Shown: positions 34,701 through 45,866, numbered from the stretch's first letter. The stretch: DNA of 64,000 bases from Acanthococcus lagerstroemiae (GCA_031841125.1 CM063111.1:60759535-60823534); one strand, 5' to 3'. Notes: generated from the sequence alone by a model not told the origin. A program made the numbers and translations.

Positions 34701-36313
34701 CATCTAATCTGGCACAATTATGCCGCAGCCGTATCAGTTCAGATACAGTTCATCGGGCTTGGATACTTTTACAAGGTTCAATTTTGCAACAATTACTCAC
34801 AGTTTTTTCAGATTCCTCGGGGGGATTATCACACGGATTCGCGACGCAGCATTCTGCATCTATCCACAGACAAAGCATGAGTTAATACTGAAATTTGAAA
34901 CACGAAAATCCATTTGCAAACATTGGCAATGTTCATACCCGACAGAACATCCTCTTCTTCAGCTATAATGCGAGTTCTCTGAGTATCCAACTTTTTATTG
35001 AGTTCGGCTATAACCGAATGCAGTTCAGTAATTTGTTCTTCGTATCGTTGCACCGCCGAATGTTCCGATTTTTCCTGCAAGATTAACAATAAATTGATGA
35101 AAATGTGCTCAAAGTTTCTTGTCCTCACAAGCAATGCATCGAGTCTTGTTAACCTGGCATTTCTTTAATGCACTTTCCAGAATATCTCGTTCCTCGGTGA
35201 CCGACTGCAAACGTGTATTCAATTCTGTGATTTCTGCTCGTAATGACGCCAGCGCTGCTAAATGTAACTGGAACACATCAACAGTCTCCAGATTAGTCAT
35301 TCCTGTCTCCAATTTGTTAATGTTCTTCTCAAAATGAACCTCTAAAATCTTACCTTATTGGCCAGTTGTAATAAGTTTCCGGTACTAGTGCTACCACCGG
35401 CCGTATCGATTAGTCTTTGCAGAGTACTTGGCTCCGGGCTCAGATCACGAGCTCCGCTGTCGAATTCCCAGCAGTCGTGTTTACCCAAACTATTATTGCT
35501 ACTGGTTGGTATGTAGTCATTTGTATCTCTGGATGAGTGCTTTTTCTTCAGGGCGTGTATTTCGGGACGTAAAGCTATTTTACGGTTGAGGAACTTTTCA
35601 AATGAGATCTTGCCCTCTTCGTCGGCACCCAGGTCTTGCATGAGTCCTTCGATACAGTTTTCCAAATTTAGTTCGCGACAGATTCCTTCCAAATCGTGAC
35701 TGCAATTACGAATTTGTCCTCGTATTACGTGGTGAAACAAAAGCAATAAGTAGGTCAACCAAAAACAGGGTTATTGTTTGTGATAGTTCGAAATGGAAAC
35801 TATTTTAATATGGATAGTAAAATGAAAGAGGGGCTCGACTGCTTGGGTGCTGTGCAGTACCTTGATGCGCTTCAAGGTTTATTCGATGGATTTTCACAGA
35901 AAGGACGAAAGTTTAAAGGGAAATAACCTAAACGGAATTGTCAGCAAGAAATAACAACGCACTGACAGCGAGAAAATAAAGGGTTGGACAGCTAAGCGAA
36001 AACTACATAAGGAATAAAGGAAATGTTATAAGCGGTAGCTCTGAGAGTTAGTCAAATAACTGCGAACACAGGAGAGTGAATCAATAAAGAGAATATGGAG
36101 ATATCGTTTCGATCATAACTACAGTCTTTCTCTGACACAGACTAATTCGAAAATTCGAACTACCACAGCGACTAACCTGTCGATGTATCCATCGCCATCA
36201 GTATCACAAGCTTGAAACAATTTCCGTGTGCGTTCTTCATCGCACACAGAATTCGTTTCCTCGCTGCAAACCGACAATTCTTCCGTTTCCTTACCAGCAG
36301 CCATCACCAGCAT
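25725..36313 (-). CDS. MCC: MCC, EF-hand and coiled-coil scaffold, 14 coding exons
   Basis: Minus-strand exons: 36313-36177, 35699-35354, 35267-35154, 35074-34939, 34853-34801, 33721-33554, 33481-33302, 33228-33035, 32964-32824, 32721-32547, 32470-32324, 32241-32102, 26066-25964, 25868-25725. All phases agree, giving 2178 coding bases (725 residues). Exon 1 ends in an EF-hand loop (DTDGDGYID) that continues across the junction as SHDLEGICREL. Later landmarks match vertebrate MCC in order: AALASLRAEITELNTRLQ, RYEEQITELHSVIAELNKK, VAERVRLPK, GSEIANLG...VAEHL, LLGKYESNAIALKL, KKLDLEMAVLMQ, RRETLELKL-type repeats and KSLKQRIRFLEE. Vertebrate MCC is a cytoplasmic/cortical scaffold linked to Wnt and cell-polarity proteins; this role is by homology. 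The C-terminus ends KENQK, without the vertebrate TSL PDZ-binding end. Intron 33553-33482 is only 72 bp; intron 32101-26067 is 6 kb and holds an R1-clade insertion. The start at 36313 follows an in-frame stop; further 5' exons are possible. Confidence 0.93.
26067..27853. other. MCC intron, 3' part
   Basis: AT-rich intron sequence with no recognised repeats apart from a T/A tract at about 26627. Open frames such as 27568-27789 have no support. Confidence 0.4.
27854..28118. mobile_element. MITE family G with ~50-bp inverted ends
   Basis: About 265 bp. The left end TATAGACCTTTTTCAGGTGA continues CGTCACACAGAATGTTAACT; the right end is its inverse with few mismatches (AACATACTGCGTGACGTCGA then CTTGAAAAAGGTCTAT). 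TA dinucleotides flank both sides, compatible with a Tc1/mariner-type target. A single related end sits at about 19150-19210. Lies inside the MCC intron. Confidence 0.8.
28290..28675 (-). repeat. Probable tRNA-derived SINE, single copy here
   Basis: On the minus strand 28672-28600 has A-box-like GGTGGCGTAGCGGTAAG and B-box-like GAGTTCGAATACC with tRNA spacing, followed by about 300 bases without coding potential. Only one copy is in the window, so the 3' limit is a guess. Confidence 0.45.
28885..29162 (-). mobile_element. R1-clade LINE copy 2, inverted endonuclease segment
   Basis: Minus-strand frame reads ILCDITVYSCYFSPNRRLEE, then RVIVAGDFSAKSEWHAGRTD and LGELAARHDVAWVF, the N-terminal part of an R1-clade apurinic-type endonuclease. 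It sits head-to-head against the plus-strand reverse transcriptase that starts at 29163. The junction is within a few bases of 29162. The outer end of the segment is the more 3' part of the element, the arrangement produced by twin priming. Confidence 0.88.
29163..31365 (+). mobile_element. R1-clade LINE copy 2, reverse transcriptase and 3' end
   Basis: Plus strand, antisense to MCC inside its 6-kb intron. Reverse transcriptase motifs appear in order: KKRKAPGPDMIPNVVLD, SSYRPICRLDTVGKVFE, SSQHGFRTGRSTADA, FCAAVSLDIKNAFNS, VPQGSVLGPTLWN, then after a frameshift near 29810 the catalytic YADD (29859-29870), LKYLGLWFDGKL and the C-terminal Cys/His knuckle VCAH...DTPWHTLFEC (about 30640-30710). 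At least three frames are needed, so it is inactive. The 3' UTR ends in TTTGGCATGCATGCATCGCC at about 31310-31335. GC content is clearly higher than the surrounding intron. Confidence 0.92.
31420..31700 (+). repeat. Degenerate SINE-B copy
   Basis: Resembles the body of SINE-B at 51701-52105: TTGCTTACTCAATGTTGTAA followed by GACACATGG, AAATCGTGGGGAAAATAACG and ACAAACTATGG...CGTGGTTGCTGAC...TCTGGATGCGGATA. No clear tRNA-like head. Inside the MCC intron. Confidence 0.55.
33850..34560. repeat. Degenerate short-period satellite (AAGTCTAGAAGA-like)
   Basis: Irregular repeats of about 25-30 bases built on AACAAGTC(T)(G/A)GAAGA..CTT fill 33880-34200 and continue at 34430-34530; SINE-A (34202-34429) is inserted in them. 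The reverse-complement motif (AAGACTCTTCCAGACTTGTT-like) forms the array at 43620-44090. Located in an MCC intron (34800-33722). Confidence 0.6.
34202..34429 (-). repeat. SINE-A, full copy 1
   Basis: 228 bp, tRNA-derived: on the minus strand it begins with GGGGTCTAGTTAGCCGAGTG (A-box region) and carries GGTCCCGGGTTCGAGCCCAC (B-box region), then the SINE body and the tail motif CTCAAAAGGGCGGATTCCAG. Flanked by the 9-bp duplication CTGGAAGTC (34193-34201, 34430-34438). Confidence 0.88.
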
Positions 36314-36840
36314 ACATTATGTTTCTGGAACAATCACCATGTCGAAATGGTCAATACTTCTGAATGTCAACAGGAACATTCATCCGATGCTGACGATCAG
36401 CACAGGTTCGTACTAACCTCTGACTGTTTCGGATTCGCAAAAAGATCACACGACGATATTACTGATACTTAAAACAAAAATCGTATTTAACTTCGCAATT
36501 TTATGGAGGAAAATATTGTAATTGTTGATCTTCGACTGAAAAGAAACATCTGTTTGTTTATCTATCAGCGCAGTGCTGCCATTTACGATAATTAAAAAAT
36601 CTATAACATCTACTTCCGTATCGGAAAATGCTGCTATCTGTTTTTGTAACTCGGAACTAGGAAAATTGTTATCACTCATCCGCGCGACCGCGCGTCAGCA
36701 GGCGTCAGCGTCAGCCCGTCAGCTGTTCAGCGTTCTGCACACCTTCGTTCTTCATCACGGAAAATGCAGTTTAATTTTGAATGAGACTAATTTAATTTTT
36801 GAAAGGCCCATTTTCTCATCATTGTTTAATCGTCCATAAA
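36314..36840 (-). promoter_or_regulatory. Probable MCC 5' region and promoter
   Basis: A CpG-rich patch (about 36680-36735) precedes a minus-strand frame starting MSDNNFPSSELQKQIAAFSD at 36679. A small exon-like block, about 36462-36418 between a TTTTGTTTTAAG acceptor and donor CAGAG|GTTAGT, reads ISSCDLFANPKQSE in one frame. These may be 5' exons of MCC giving a longer N-terminus, but the exact splices are not clear: the sequence just before 36313 contains an in-frame TAA. Confidence 0.4.
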
Positions 36841-39672
36841 ATATAGTATTGTAATTATTCTTCATGACGTCATAATTCATAACTCGCTTACTCGCTATAA
36901 TATGAAAAGCGATTTAAGTATACTAAATTATAGATAGTACCTATAGTACATTGACCACCGAAGTCAATAGTGCAAATGAGAAGTTTTATCTGTCAAATGT
37001 TATCATCATACTTCTCTCAATACTCAAACAGCTTCAAACTGACCACACCTTAAGCCATCGTCAATTAAGTTCTCTCTGCCATGCCCCATAGACTCCCAAC
37101 AAATAGCGCGCACTAAGGTGGAGATGTTTAATCTTCCTAAGCCTCCGTCCCCTTCGGCCCCTCACCAAGTCCTGTTGGTCAGCTGACAATAGTCTTGAAA
37201 ACTTGACGAATTTCAACGAGCCTATAGTAGAGCCCTCTCAAATAAATCCAACATAATCGGAAAGAGTTCAAACTTTTTAGAAGATTTGATAGTCTTGAAG
37301 AGTTTCAGCTCAACAGCGAATCTTATAAACAAGCCTAGGTTCAAATTTTTCTAAATTTTAATCTTAAACAATTCCGGAAGAGTCATTTAACAGCGTTTCA
37401 TTTACATAAGAGGTGAAAAAGAACCCGACGTGCACTGCTGAAAAAATGTATAACATATGTAGTTATAAGAAAAGAAAAAGAGTAAAAAACAACAATAAAG
37501 GAGAGCAAGAATGAAGAAGCAAGTCGCATTTTTTTAGAGGGGGCCCATTTTAGTAAGTTGCTCGCTATAATTATGGAATCCAAAAAATATCGGTCTGGAG
37601 AGAAGAAACCAATCTCACTTCTAAACTCTTTGATCAAAAGCTTCTTTCAAAAATTATGCATCCTTCCTACGATACACGTTTTCTACAGTCTACTTTCAAG
37701 ATAGTCTACGGACCCCCTGAAATCATTTATTTGTATTGTACACAAATTATATTCGAGAAAAAAAATACTCATTAAGGACAATTGTGTTATACCCGAACGA
37801 AAAGCGTACAGTAAAAGGTAAGCCGTGTAACAAAACGTAAGAAACGAAGCAGAAGCAGGACCTCCTGCAGCTATTCTTTTGACAACAGGTGGTAGCTAAG
37901 TATAAACCAGAATTCAATGCCGTAATAACGTCTTCTTCCTTTCCACTTTTTTTTTTTTTTTTTTTTTTTTTTACGGACGTCTAATAAGTATTAGTAACCC
38001 TTCTACCATTGTTCGCGGATGCGGTTTAGTGTTGGGTGGCTGGTCGGTCTATACTGTGTCAGATGAATTACTTCTATCAAACAGACCATACGTATTCATA
38101 CTGGTTCGGCTCTTCGGCATCTTCTACATAGAAGCATTAGTTTCACTGTCGGTCTCGCATTACCTGTATTCTTTATTCCATAAAAGAACGATGATACGAC
38201 GAACTAGTACCAATGGCCTTGAAAGTGTGGAGGAATTCGTATAAAAAGTTCAAGGAGTATCGGCGTTGATACTTGAAAGTCCTCTGCTCCGACTAATTAA
38301 AATGGATGTCGCATTCAACTTTCAGTTTTTTGGCAATAGATTGGTACTTGGTAGCACCTGTCCAGCCATTAATACTCAAGGTGTTCACTTCTGATTTAGT
38401 GCAGCGGTAATTGATTATAATTTGCAGTGACCAGGTGCAGAATGATCACGTATGCGGGAAGTAATACAGACTGCTAATTTAGGCACATGAACTAGAGAAC
38501 TGACGAAAATTATGAAGTGTCAAACAATTTTATGCTGTTCGAAGTGTAGGAGAGATGTTGAGAGGAAATAAAACTTGCACTCGTTATAATGTATTTATTT
38601 TGCAGCCCCATACTGTTGCAACTTTTCTAAGGGGCGGGGGATGGGTGAGCTTCGAAAAAAATAACTTTTAACCTTAAAAGTTCAGTCAAGAAAGCGAAAG
38701 AAATTTCCACACCGATTTTTCTGCCAGAAATTGGAAAATGGAATCATTCGGGGGGAGGTGGGAAGCGTCGAAGGTCAGTCCCAGACGGTAATACCCCATT
38801 TGTCTTCTCATGCTACAGGCCTGGTATTTTGGTTCATTCCTTGGTCGCCATCATATTATTTAATTAAATGTGCATTCGATTACCTGATAACGAAAGAATG
38901 AAACTGACTTCCAATCTCATGAACATAGCGTATTAACCCACAGTTATGAATAGATGAATGCCTTACTCCAGTAAAATAGCTGTAACGCACAAGAAGGAAC
39001 GTAAATCTATTCGATCTTTTTATTTTGTCCACTTTGCTGGACATTTCCTCTGCAACACTGCACATCCGTATCCCTCCTCTGATGCTCCAGATATTAAAAA
39101 CGAACATAATTAACTGTATTAATGAGTAATACCATCGAAAAAGTTCTTAATTATTTTCCAGTTGGAGGTACCGAGCGGGAGATACGGCTCATAAAAAACT
39201 TTATACCCTTCTCCCTCGTCTCCTTACTTATTGATTTTGGTACAAATGAATGGAGTTCTATTCCCAGGGGTACTTATAATGGAAATTAGTGCCATTAAAA
39301 TTATTCTTCCATGAAAAATCCAGAAACGTTCATCTCACCTCCCACTCCAACGGTTGGGTCAAGAGTAACAACTAAATTCCTAAGGAAAAAAAAAGATCAT
39401 GATGTAACATTACTACAATATTATTAAATTTCTGATCCGAATGATCATGATATTTTCTGATTTCTAAGCTGATCTATGATTATAAGCGCTCTTACGTTGT
39501 AAAGTTTGAAGGGACTAGGGCAGCTACAATTTACAAAACGTTAGTTTCAACCTTGTAATAATAGATTTATAATTTTTTAATATATTTCCATAAATTTTCA
39601 GCGAAGAAGCAAGGTCCACCTCCTAGGGAGGGGGTAGCCTCTAGCTCTCCGCAAATTCTTCTTAGGTCTACG
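36841..39672. other. Intergenic, no gene recognised
   Basis: Contains satellite-like AAGTCTTGAA motifs (37180-37330) of the type seen at 33.9 kb, a T tract of more than 20 bases (about 37949-37972) and G-rich patches at about 38630 and 38750. The open frame at 38029-38244 has a hydrophobic stretch but no splice or start support. Confidence 0.3.
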
Positions 39673-40019
39673 CAGGGACGTACCGAAGAGTTTTTCCCGG
39701 GGGGAGGGAGTAGAAATTGTGAAAGTCCCAACTGACTTAACTCAGAATTCCCAAGATCAAAGCAAAAAAAAAAAAAAAACTTTGGACCAGTTGGATTTTA
39801 TCAACCGACTCAACTCAAAATTCCCAAGTATCAAAACAAAAGAAGAAAAACCTTTTGACTTTTTGGGTTTTCCCAACTTCTCAACTCGATTCCCAGATAT
39901 CAAAACAAAGAAACCAAAAAACAACAAAAACTTTTAACTTTTTGAATTTTTGCAATTGCTGAGTGAAAAATTCCTACGGGGGGGGGTGTAAGTCCCTCCT
40001 CCCCATCGGTACGTCCCTG
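39673..40019 (+). mobile_element. hAT-like MITE, family B, copy 3
   Basis: 347 bp, terminal repeats CAGGGACGTACCGAAGAG and ATCGGTACGTCCCTG, exact 8-bp duplication GGTCTACG on both sides (39665-39672, 40020-40027). The best-preserved copy of the family. The interior repeats CAACTT/CTCAACTC and TTCCCAAGTATCAAAACAAA. G and C homopolymers lie next to both ends. Confidence 0.95.
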
Positions 40020-40226
40020 GGTCTACGATTATAATTTCCAACCGAACAAAACAGTAATGTAAAGATCAGAAATTTAAAAAAAAAACACAACTAGATTATG
40101 ACATTTTAATAGTCCAAGATTATTTTTTCAAAATTATGTTTTGGTCTGAATGAATGATATTTTTTAATGCAGGTCACGATCTTAGATCACTGGATTCATG
40201 ATCTTGCGCAGCCTTTACTTTATATG

Positions 40227-41172
40227 TACCATAAAGCGGGGTGACTTTGCTCACGTTTTCTTGTACTTTCAAGTTTGACGCACTCTACAGACCATAAAAA
40301 TTTACTTACAGAACCAGGATATTTTTTGTTATTTTGATGGGAAATTGTGAAATACATTCCTCAAAAGATTGTGACATCACTGCCCCACAAATTTTTCCAC
40401 AGTATTATGAAATATCCATGCCAAGTAATACCGCCATGGGGCGACGTGGCACATGTTCATGAAATAACGAGGAAAAAAGTTATAAGTCTAGTGTTGTCTA
40501 TTAAGAATGCCAAATAACCTCGAATTAATATTGTACTATGTACACTAATGTATGCAAAAAAATTGTAAGGGGAAAAAATGCAGTGAGATCTTTCCTTCAA
40601 AAGGCTAAGACCATACTCGTAATACACAAATGTATTTTTCGACATCTGTGAAATGCATCTAGACATCCAATTTGTGCTTTTTCATTCACTAGCAAGAAGA
40701 CACAGAACATCGAAACTGATCATGCACTGGTTTGAAGAATAAATAAATGGTGTGCAAAGTCACCCCCTTCCTGTTTTCTTCTTCTTCTTCTGTTTTCCAC
40801 TAATTTCCACGAATTACTACATTTTTTGTATGCTGATGAATACAGAACATATCGCGACTGTGATCAAATTCTGCGAGTAATTATGCTAAAAACGTAAGTT
40901 TCTTTTAATTTTTACTAATTATCTGAAACATTTCTATAACGTAATTTTTATATGCTTTCTGAAGCTCTGCACAAACGACCTGATAACACTGCTCGGACAT
41001 AGCGGAATTCAATCGAATTGGTTTTACATGGTAGCTACAATATCCTTTATTACAACAAGTCACGTGTCAGTGCTGCCACACGGTCTATTTTTTCTCTCAC
41101 GCTACTAGATGTAATAAGAACATACGTGTGCCAAGTCACCCCGTGATTGCAAAATCACCCCGTGTTACGGTA
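40227..41172. mobile_element. MITE with GGGGTGA-type inverted ends
   Basis: About 946 bp bounded by TACCATAAAGCGGGGTGACT and the inverted TCACCCCGTGTTACGGTA, TIRs of about 24 bp. Sub-terminal GCAAAGTCACC motifs recur at about 40755 and 41130. TA at both edges would fit a TA target site. No coding region. Confidence 0.75.
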
Positions 41173-43619
41173 CTCCCAGACTATTTTGGAACAACTGCGG
41201 CAGGCTCTGGTTTGCTGGAAATACCATGGGTATTCCGGAGCTAAACTATGTCAACTGTAAAGGCAGGCAATTTATCGCAGCATTTATGGATCTCAGTATT
41301 TCGTAATGAGCTTTTATTCACCGACTTCTCGACGAAAGTACGGACAGATTTCTCCGCGACACAGAAGCCGACCGGAGCTTCCTGCTCACGCTCCATTTAT
41401 TTTCACCAGAATATTGTGCGCCTCACTAGAGGTTAAGCATCACTCGACCTCACGGAGTCGGCCACATCGAGTCGACATATTCGCAATCGATACTTCCTCT
41501 CTCGTGCTCATGCATCCCGCATTGCCCGTACATAGACTAGTCGTGAAATGCGGTGACCACAGAGCGGAGACCAGCACCAAGGATCAATGAATAAGACCGG
41601 AAACGTGGTCGGAAAAGAGCAACCCACACGCGTACGCAATTCGAGACGTGCCCAGAGATCGACAGGATGGTCGAGGAAGAGCGTACCATATATTGTACGG
41701 TGTACGATATCAAAAAATATGTGTAACATGTACGCTATACCAGCTAGGTTTAAAAAAGAGCCTCGCAGAATGTAACCACGGAGGTGAACTGCAGCGTAAA
41801 AATGAGGTAAGTCACGATAACCGCAGCTCTATCGACTGTAATGGGCAAAAAGGGCACCACGAATATTCATTGTTTCGAACTGCTCGAATTGTAATGAGTT
41901 CATGCATCATTACAGATTTCGAGAACAGCAGACGGATATCTGATCTGCTACACTCGTCCGTATCCCACATGTCAGTCCATGGCACCACCAAAACTTTTTT
42001 TTTAATGGCAATCTGATGAAGTGGTGAAAAATAGACATTGCATGACCTAGATTCTAGAAGGGAACACATTTGCGCAGAATATTGCCTTCCATACTGATGT
42101 AATTCCATTGAACAAATATTTTGAATGGGCCTTTTACGACTCCAGAAACCTAAAAAATCTGATAAACCACGTTGATTTTACAAAATATTTTTAATAGATT
42201 TCAAAAAAGAACATCCCTCTTCGAAGTCAAAAGTTCAATAAACCAAACCTGAGAGGGGATCAAGGGAGGAAGGGGGGGGGAGCAAAATTGAAAATTCAAC
42301 GTGTAAAACAGTAACACTTATATAGCGTTTTCCTACATTTTAAAGGAAGAGGAGGCGTTGACACCCCCCCCCCCCCGAAAAATTAGCAGTAGAGGTCGAG
42401 ACAAGTGTTTTTAGTACGTTAGTTAGGAGTTAGACCACCGACTTCAACACAATTTATCGTAAACTCCCGCTTACCACTTTTCTCCCCACTGAATTTCCTT
42501 ATTCGCCTAGACTAGTACTACAGGTGAGTAAGACAATGCCAGTGACGGGCAAGACCCTACTCCGAGGAAATCAAACTATTTTTGGAAAAACAACACATTT
42601 TCTCGGGCATCCGAATAGAAACGCTTCATACCCCCTCCTTCGGCCACTTCGTCCAACTCGAAAATCACTTCGATGGCGCTTCTAACAGAAGTTATCTACA
42701 AATTTATAGATATTATATTATTAAACCTAAATGCGACCTCAAACGGAGTTGGAAAAAATGGAAAGACAGCGGGTGGTCTTCAGTTGTTGGAGGCGTCGGC
42801 TGTGCGTTATTTTTTGCATTTTTCTACAGTACGCACAGACCCAGCGACCAGTAAAAGCAACCACACATCGACGTCGTCATTGTTTTCACTAACACACGGG
42901 ACCGAGTTGAAAATGTGTATCGAATGTTCGTGATAAGATAAAATGTGATAGTGGTCTATGGATTCAGACATCAGTGTCGAACTCTCGATCCAAGGTTTGT
43001 ACTTTAGTGTAAAAAACTAACGATTATTGCGTTCGAACTTTAGCTGGCAACCAGGGGGGCATTCGGCATTCGCTGTACAAAGATTGTTCATAGTAATAAT
43101 TTTCGGCTGTTTACGTCGAACCAATTTCAATCGGCATTTCGCAACGAAGGTTTGGAATGCAAAGGTCATCTGAGTTTTCTAACTTTATCAGAGAAAAAGA
43201 AACTGCGCTATACCGAATCAGGAAGTGAAATTCGTTCGTTATTGAAGGGTGTGGGTGGACTTTCGGCTCGTGGGTTAGTGGTGGACACAGAAAACTAGCT
43301 GGGGTGGGCAGTCTAGACGTCTAGAGTACATGAATAGTTTTAACCTCCTGGACCCGAGTAATTTGATAATTTCTGCGTCTTCAGGATGGTAATTGTGTGA
43401 ATAGATAGAACAGATACCTATATGCTAGAAGTCTGAAAGTATCTGCACCAGTGAACTGTCTTCTCTTTTTGTAATGGTGGAAATGAAAAATACCTTTTGA
43501 AGTAGGTAGGTATGTGCTAAGGTACTCAACTCACTGGGATGTCGACTAGACCGCCGTTTTCAGAGAATTAATAACGTTCATCGAAATAAGTACCATTCAA
43601 TCTTTTTCTCTCGTGAAGT
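41173..43619. other. Unannotated; two GC-richer blocks
   Basis: 41240-41780 and 42560-42960 have higher CpG density. A short frame at 42958 (MDSDISVELSIQ) ends at a weak donor CCAAG|GTTTGT and could be a first exon, but nothing downstream supports it. C tract at about 42365. Confidence 0.25.
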
Positions 43620-44090
43620 GAAGGATCAGTCTTTAAGACCAGCTGAAACTCTTCATTCTCCCAGGCTTGCGTGGATTCTTCACGACTTTTCCAAACTTAT
43701 TCAAGACTCGCTAAGACTGTTTAAGATTCGTTCCAAACTACGTATGGTACTGCCAGATTTTATCAAAACTCATTAAGTCGTAATCGAAACGCTCAACGAT
43801 TCTTCCATATTTGTTTCAAAAATGTTCAGATCGATTTTAAACTCTTTACAGTTTTTCTAGACTTGTTTCACACTCCATAACATTCATTTTAAAACTCTTT
43901 CCGATTCTTCTGAATTTGTGTAAGGCTCTTGAAGACTCATACAAATGATGAGGACTCTTAAGGATTTGATCAAATTCTATTAAAACTTTCCAGGATTCGA
44001 TCGAGCTTTTTTGAAACTTCTTAAGACTCTCGCTCTTTTGGAATTCTTAAAAACTCGTTTAAGACTCTAAAACCATCACAGATATACTTA
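43620..44090. repeat. Degenerate satellite (AAGACTC motif)
   Basis: Repeated AAGACTC.TTCCAGA.TTGTTTAA-like words with an irregular spacing of about 25-30 bases; continues near 44590-44600 and 44833-44880, where SINE-A is inserted. Reverse complement of the satellite at 33.9 kb. Confidence 0.6.
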
Positions 44091-44614
44091 TAGGCCTGTA
44101 GTGTCGGATGCAAATCCTTTTTTTCCCTTTTCGGCCTGTTTTGCTTCTTGGCTATGAAATTAGCAAATAGAGTTAAAATTAGAATAAAATTAAAATTGAA
44201 CTTGTCGACCTTTAGAATCTAAAAATTTATGAACATGTTTTCATATAAAGATTTTTTTCATTTCTGGCCGGCCTACCTTGAAGGACCTTTCATGAACAAT
44301 GAAAATCGCTCATTTCATTGCGAGATTAATCACTGTGCGAACTTTGAAGCTGTTTACATGTGGGTGGACCGGGAACTATAATATACGGTGATTATTTGAA
44401 GCAAAAACGGATAACTGTAAGCCAAGTACCGTAAATGGTGCTACCTTGCTACCCAAAATGAGAAGGTATTGAAATGAGAGTTGAAGATTATGTAAGTTTT
44501 GCTCGTTGTTACTCCCCCCCCCCCTATAGGAAAGTGGTTCCGCTACGGATCTGTGTATTAGATCTCAAGACAATTCCATAATTATTTAAGTTTCCTTCCG
44601 ACTTTCCAAAACCC
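44091..44614. other. No gene recognised
   Basis: AT-rich sequence with a C tract at about 44513-44524. Confidence 0.3.
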
Positions 44615-44832
44615 GGGGTCTGGTTGGTCGAGTGGATAACGCGCTGGTCTTGGAATCCGAAGTTTCTGGGCTCGAGCCCACGCAGCAACTCGCTACGTTT
44701 CGACCTGGGCCGGGTTTTCGGCAAGAAGTGAAGAGGGCTAAGACAGCCTTAATAGCCTCCTCGACGTCTCTGAGGTAATGCTTGAAAGGGCGGATTCCAA
44801 AGCTCGGGTTAAGCGCACGATTAGAAAAGAGA
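44615..44832 (+). repeat. SINE-A, full copy 2
   Basis: 218 bp. Head GGGGTCTGGTTGGTCGAGTG with A-box, B-box-like GGGCTCGAGCCCACGC, and a tail with TGCTTGAAAGGGCGGATTCC. Flanked by a 15-bp duplication, GACTTTCCAARACCC (44600-44614 and 44833-44847, one mismatch). Confidence 0.92.
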
Positions 44833-44847
44833 GACTTTCCAAGACCC

Positions 44848-45755
44848 TTGCAGGTTTGTTTGAGACTCCAAGACTTTCCCACGGGTCAGATATTTCTAAA
44901 GCAGTTTTAATTCACAATTTTTTTCTCGGAGAGGAGCAATTGCCCCCATTGCCCATCCCGTGTATGCGTGGCTGTTTTAGGTAGTTTAAGGGAATGGGGA
45001 CAGATTATCTAAATTCAGATGACTAAAGAACGGAGTTGGAATTAGAACACGATCTCTTTGAGGTGTTATTGAATATCTCAAAATTTCCAGACGAAGAAAG
45101 AGGGTAAGAAAATCATACCTCACGCTTCTTGATCAGCTCAAACACGATTTTTATGTAAATTTCGTTGAATTTCCCCGCACAAAATCGCCCGGAGTTCCTA
45201 AATAGTAATTTTGGCATTTTCAGAGGTTCGAGGTATGACGCACCGAAGGGGGAGGGAAGATGGGTGAGAGCATTCTTCCAAACGGTTTGAAACTAGACGA
45301 AGTTTTGAAAACCATCGGTCTTGCGCGACAATTCAATTTTCTGCTTGATTACTAAATTTGTCGTGGGGAAAATTAACATTTACTAGTCAGTAAATCTCCC
45401 GAAATGATAATTACCTCTAATCAAACCCCTTCAACTGTCAAGAATTTCCAGAATTCATTATTGATACAGAGTGTTTCCTTTTGATTGAGGGGACGCTAAG
45501 TCTCTTGGCAGCTTAGAAAATCATTTCTTGGCAGCTTAGAAAATCATTGTTAACTGCGCCTGTCTGTTTTTCTTGAGCTGTGGAACTGCAGGCGCGCAAG
45601 GAGGATAACTTCTTAAATAGGGTTGTCACTTTCTGGAAAAGTCATGGAATTTGGATGGTTAGGGAAAAGCAAAGGAGGAATCTTCATCCGAATCATGAAA
45701 TGTTGATTTGCTGAATGACAAACTAGGTTTGTGGCTTTCCTCTCACTTAGAGAAG
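44848..45755. other. No gene recognised
   Basis: Includes a direct duplication of TTGGCAGCTTAGAAAATCAT at about 45496 and 45528. No coding exon. Confidence 0.35.
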
Positions 45756-45866
45756 CGTATGGTGATGCACGCTTGCCGAAGCGGCTCCCCAGACACCGCA
45801 CCCCTGGTCCCGGAAACTGCCCTTTTGAGTATCGCATCAGTGACCAGAGGGACAAGTTTATGGCTT
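45756..45866 (-). mobile_element. Orphan 3' tail of the R1-clade LINE
   Basis: The reverse complement matches the last about 110 bases of LINE copy 2 (31240-31340): GGTCACTGATGCGATACTC, AAAGGGCAGTTTCCGGG, CAGGGGTGCGGTGTC and the terminal GCGTGCATCACCATACG. No coding part, so a severely 5'-truncated copy or a short element parasitic on the LINE. Confidence 0.82.

Noticed and set aside
42958..42994. Possible plus-strand first exon MDSDISVELSIQ before a GTTTGT donor in a CpG-richer block
   Set aside because: Only 12 codons, a weak donor, and no downstream exon anywhere in the following 21 kb.
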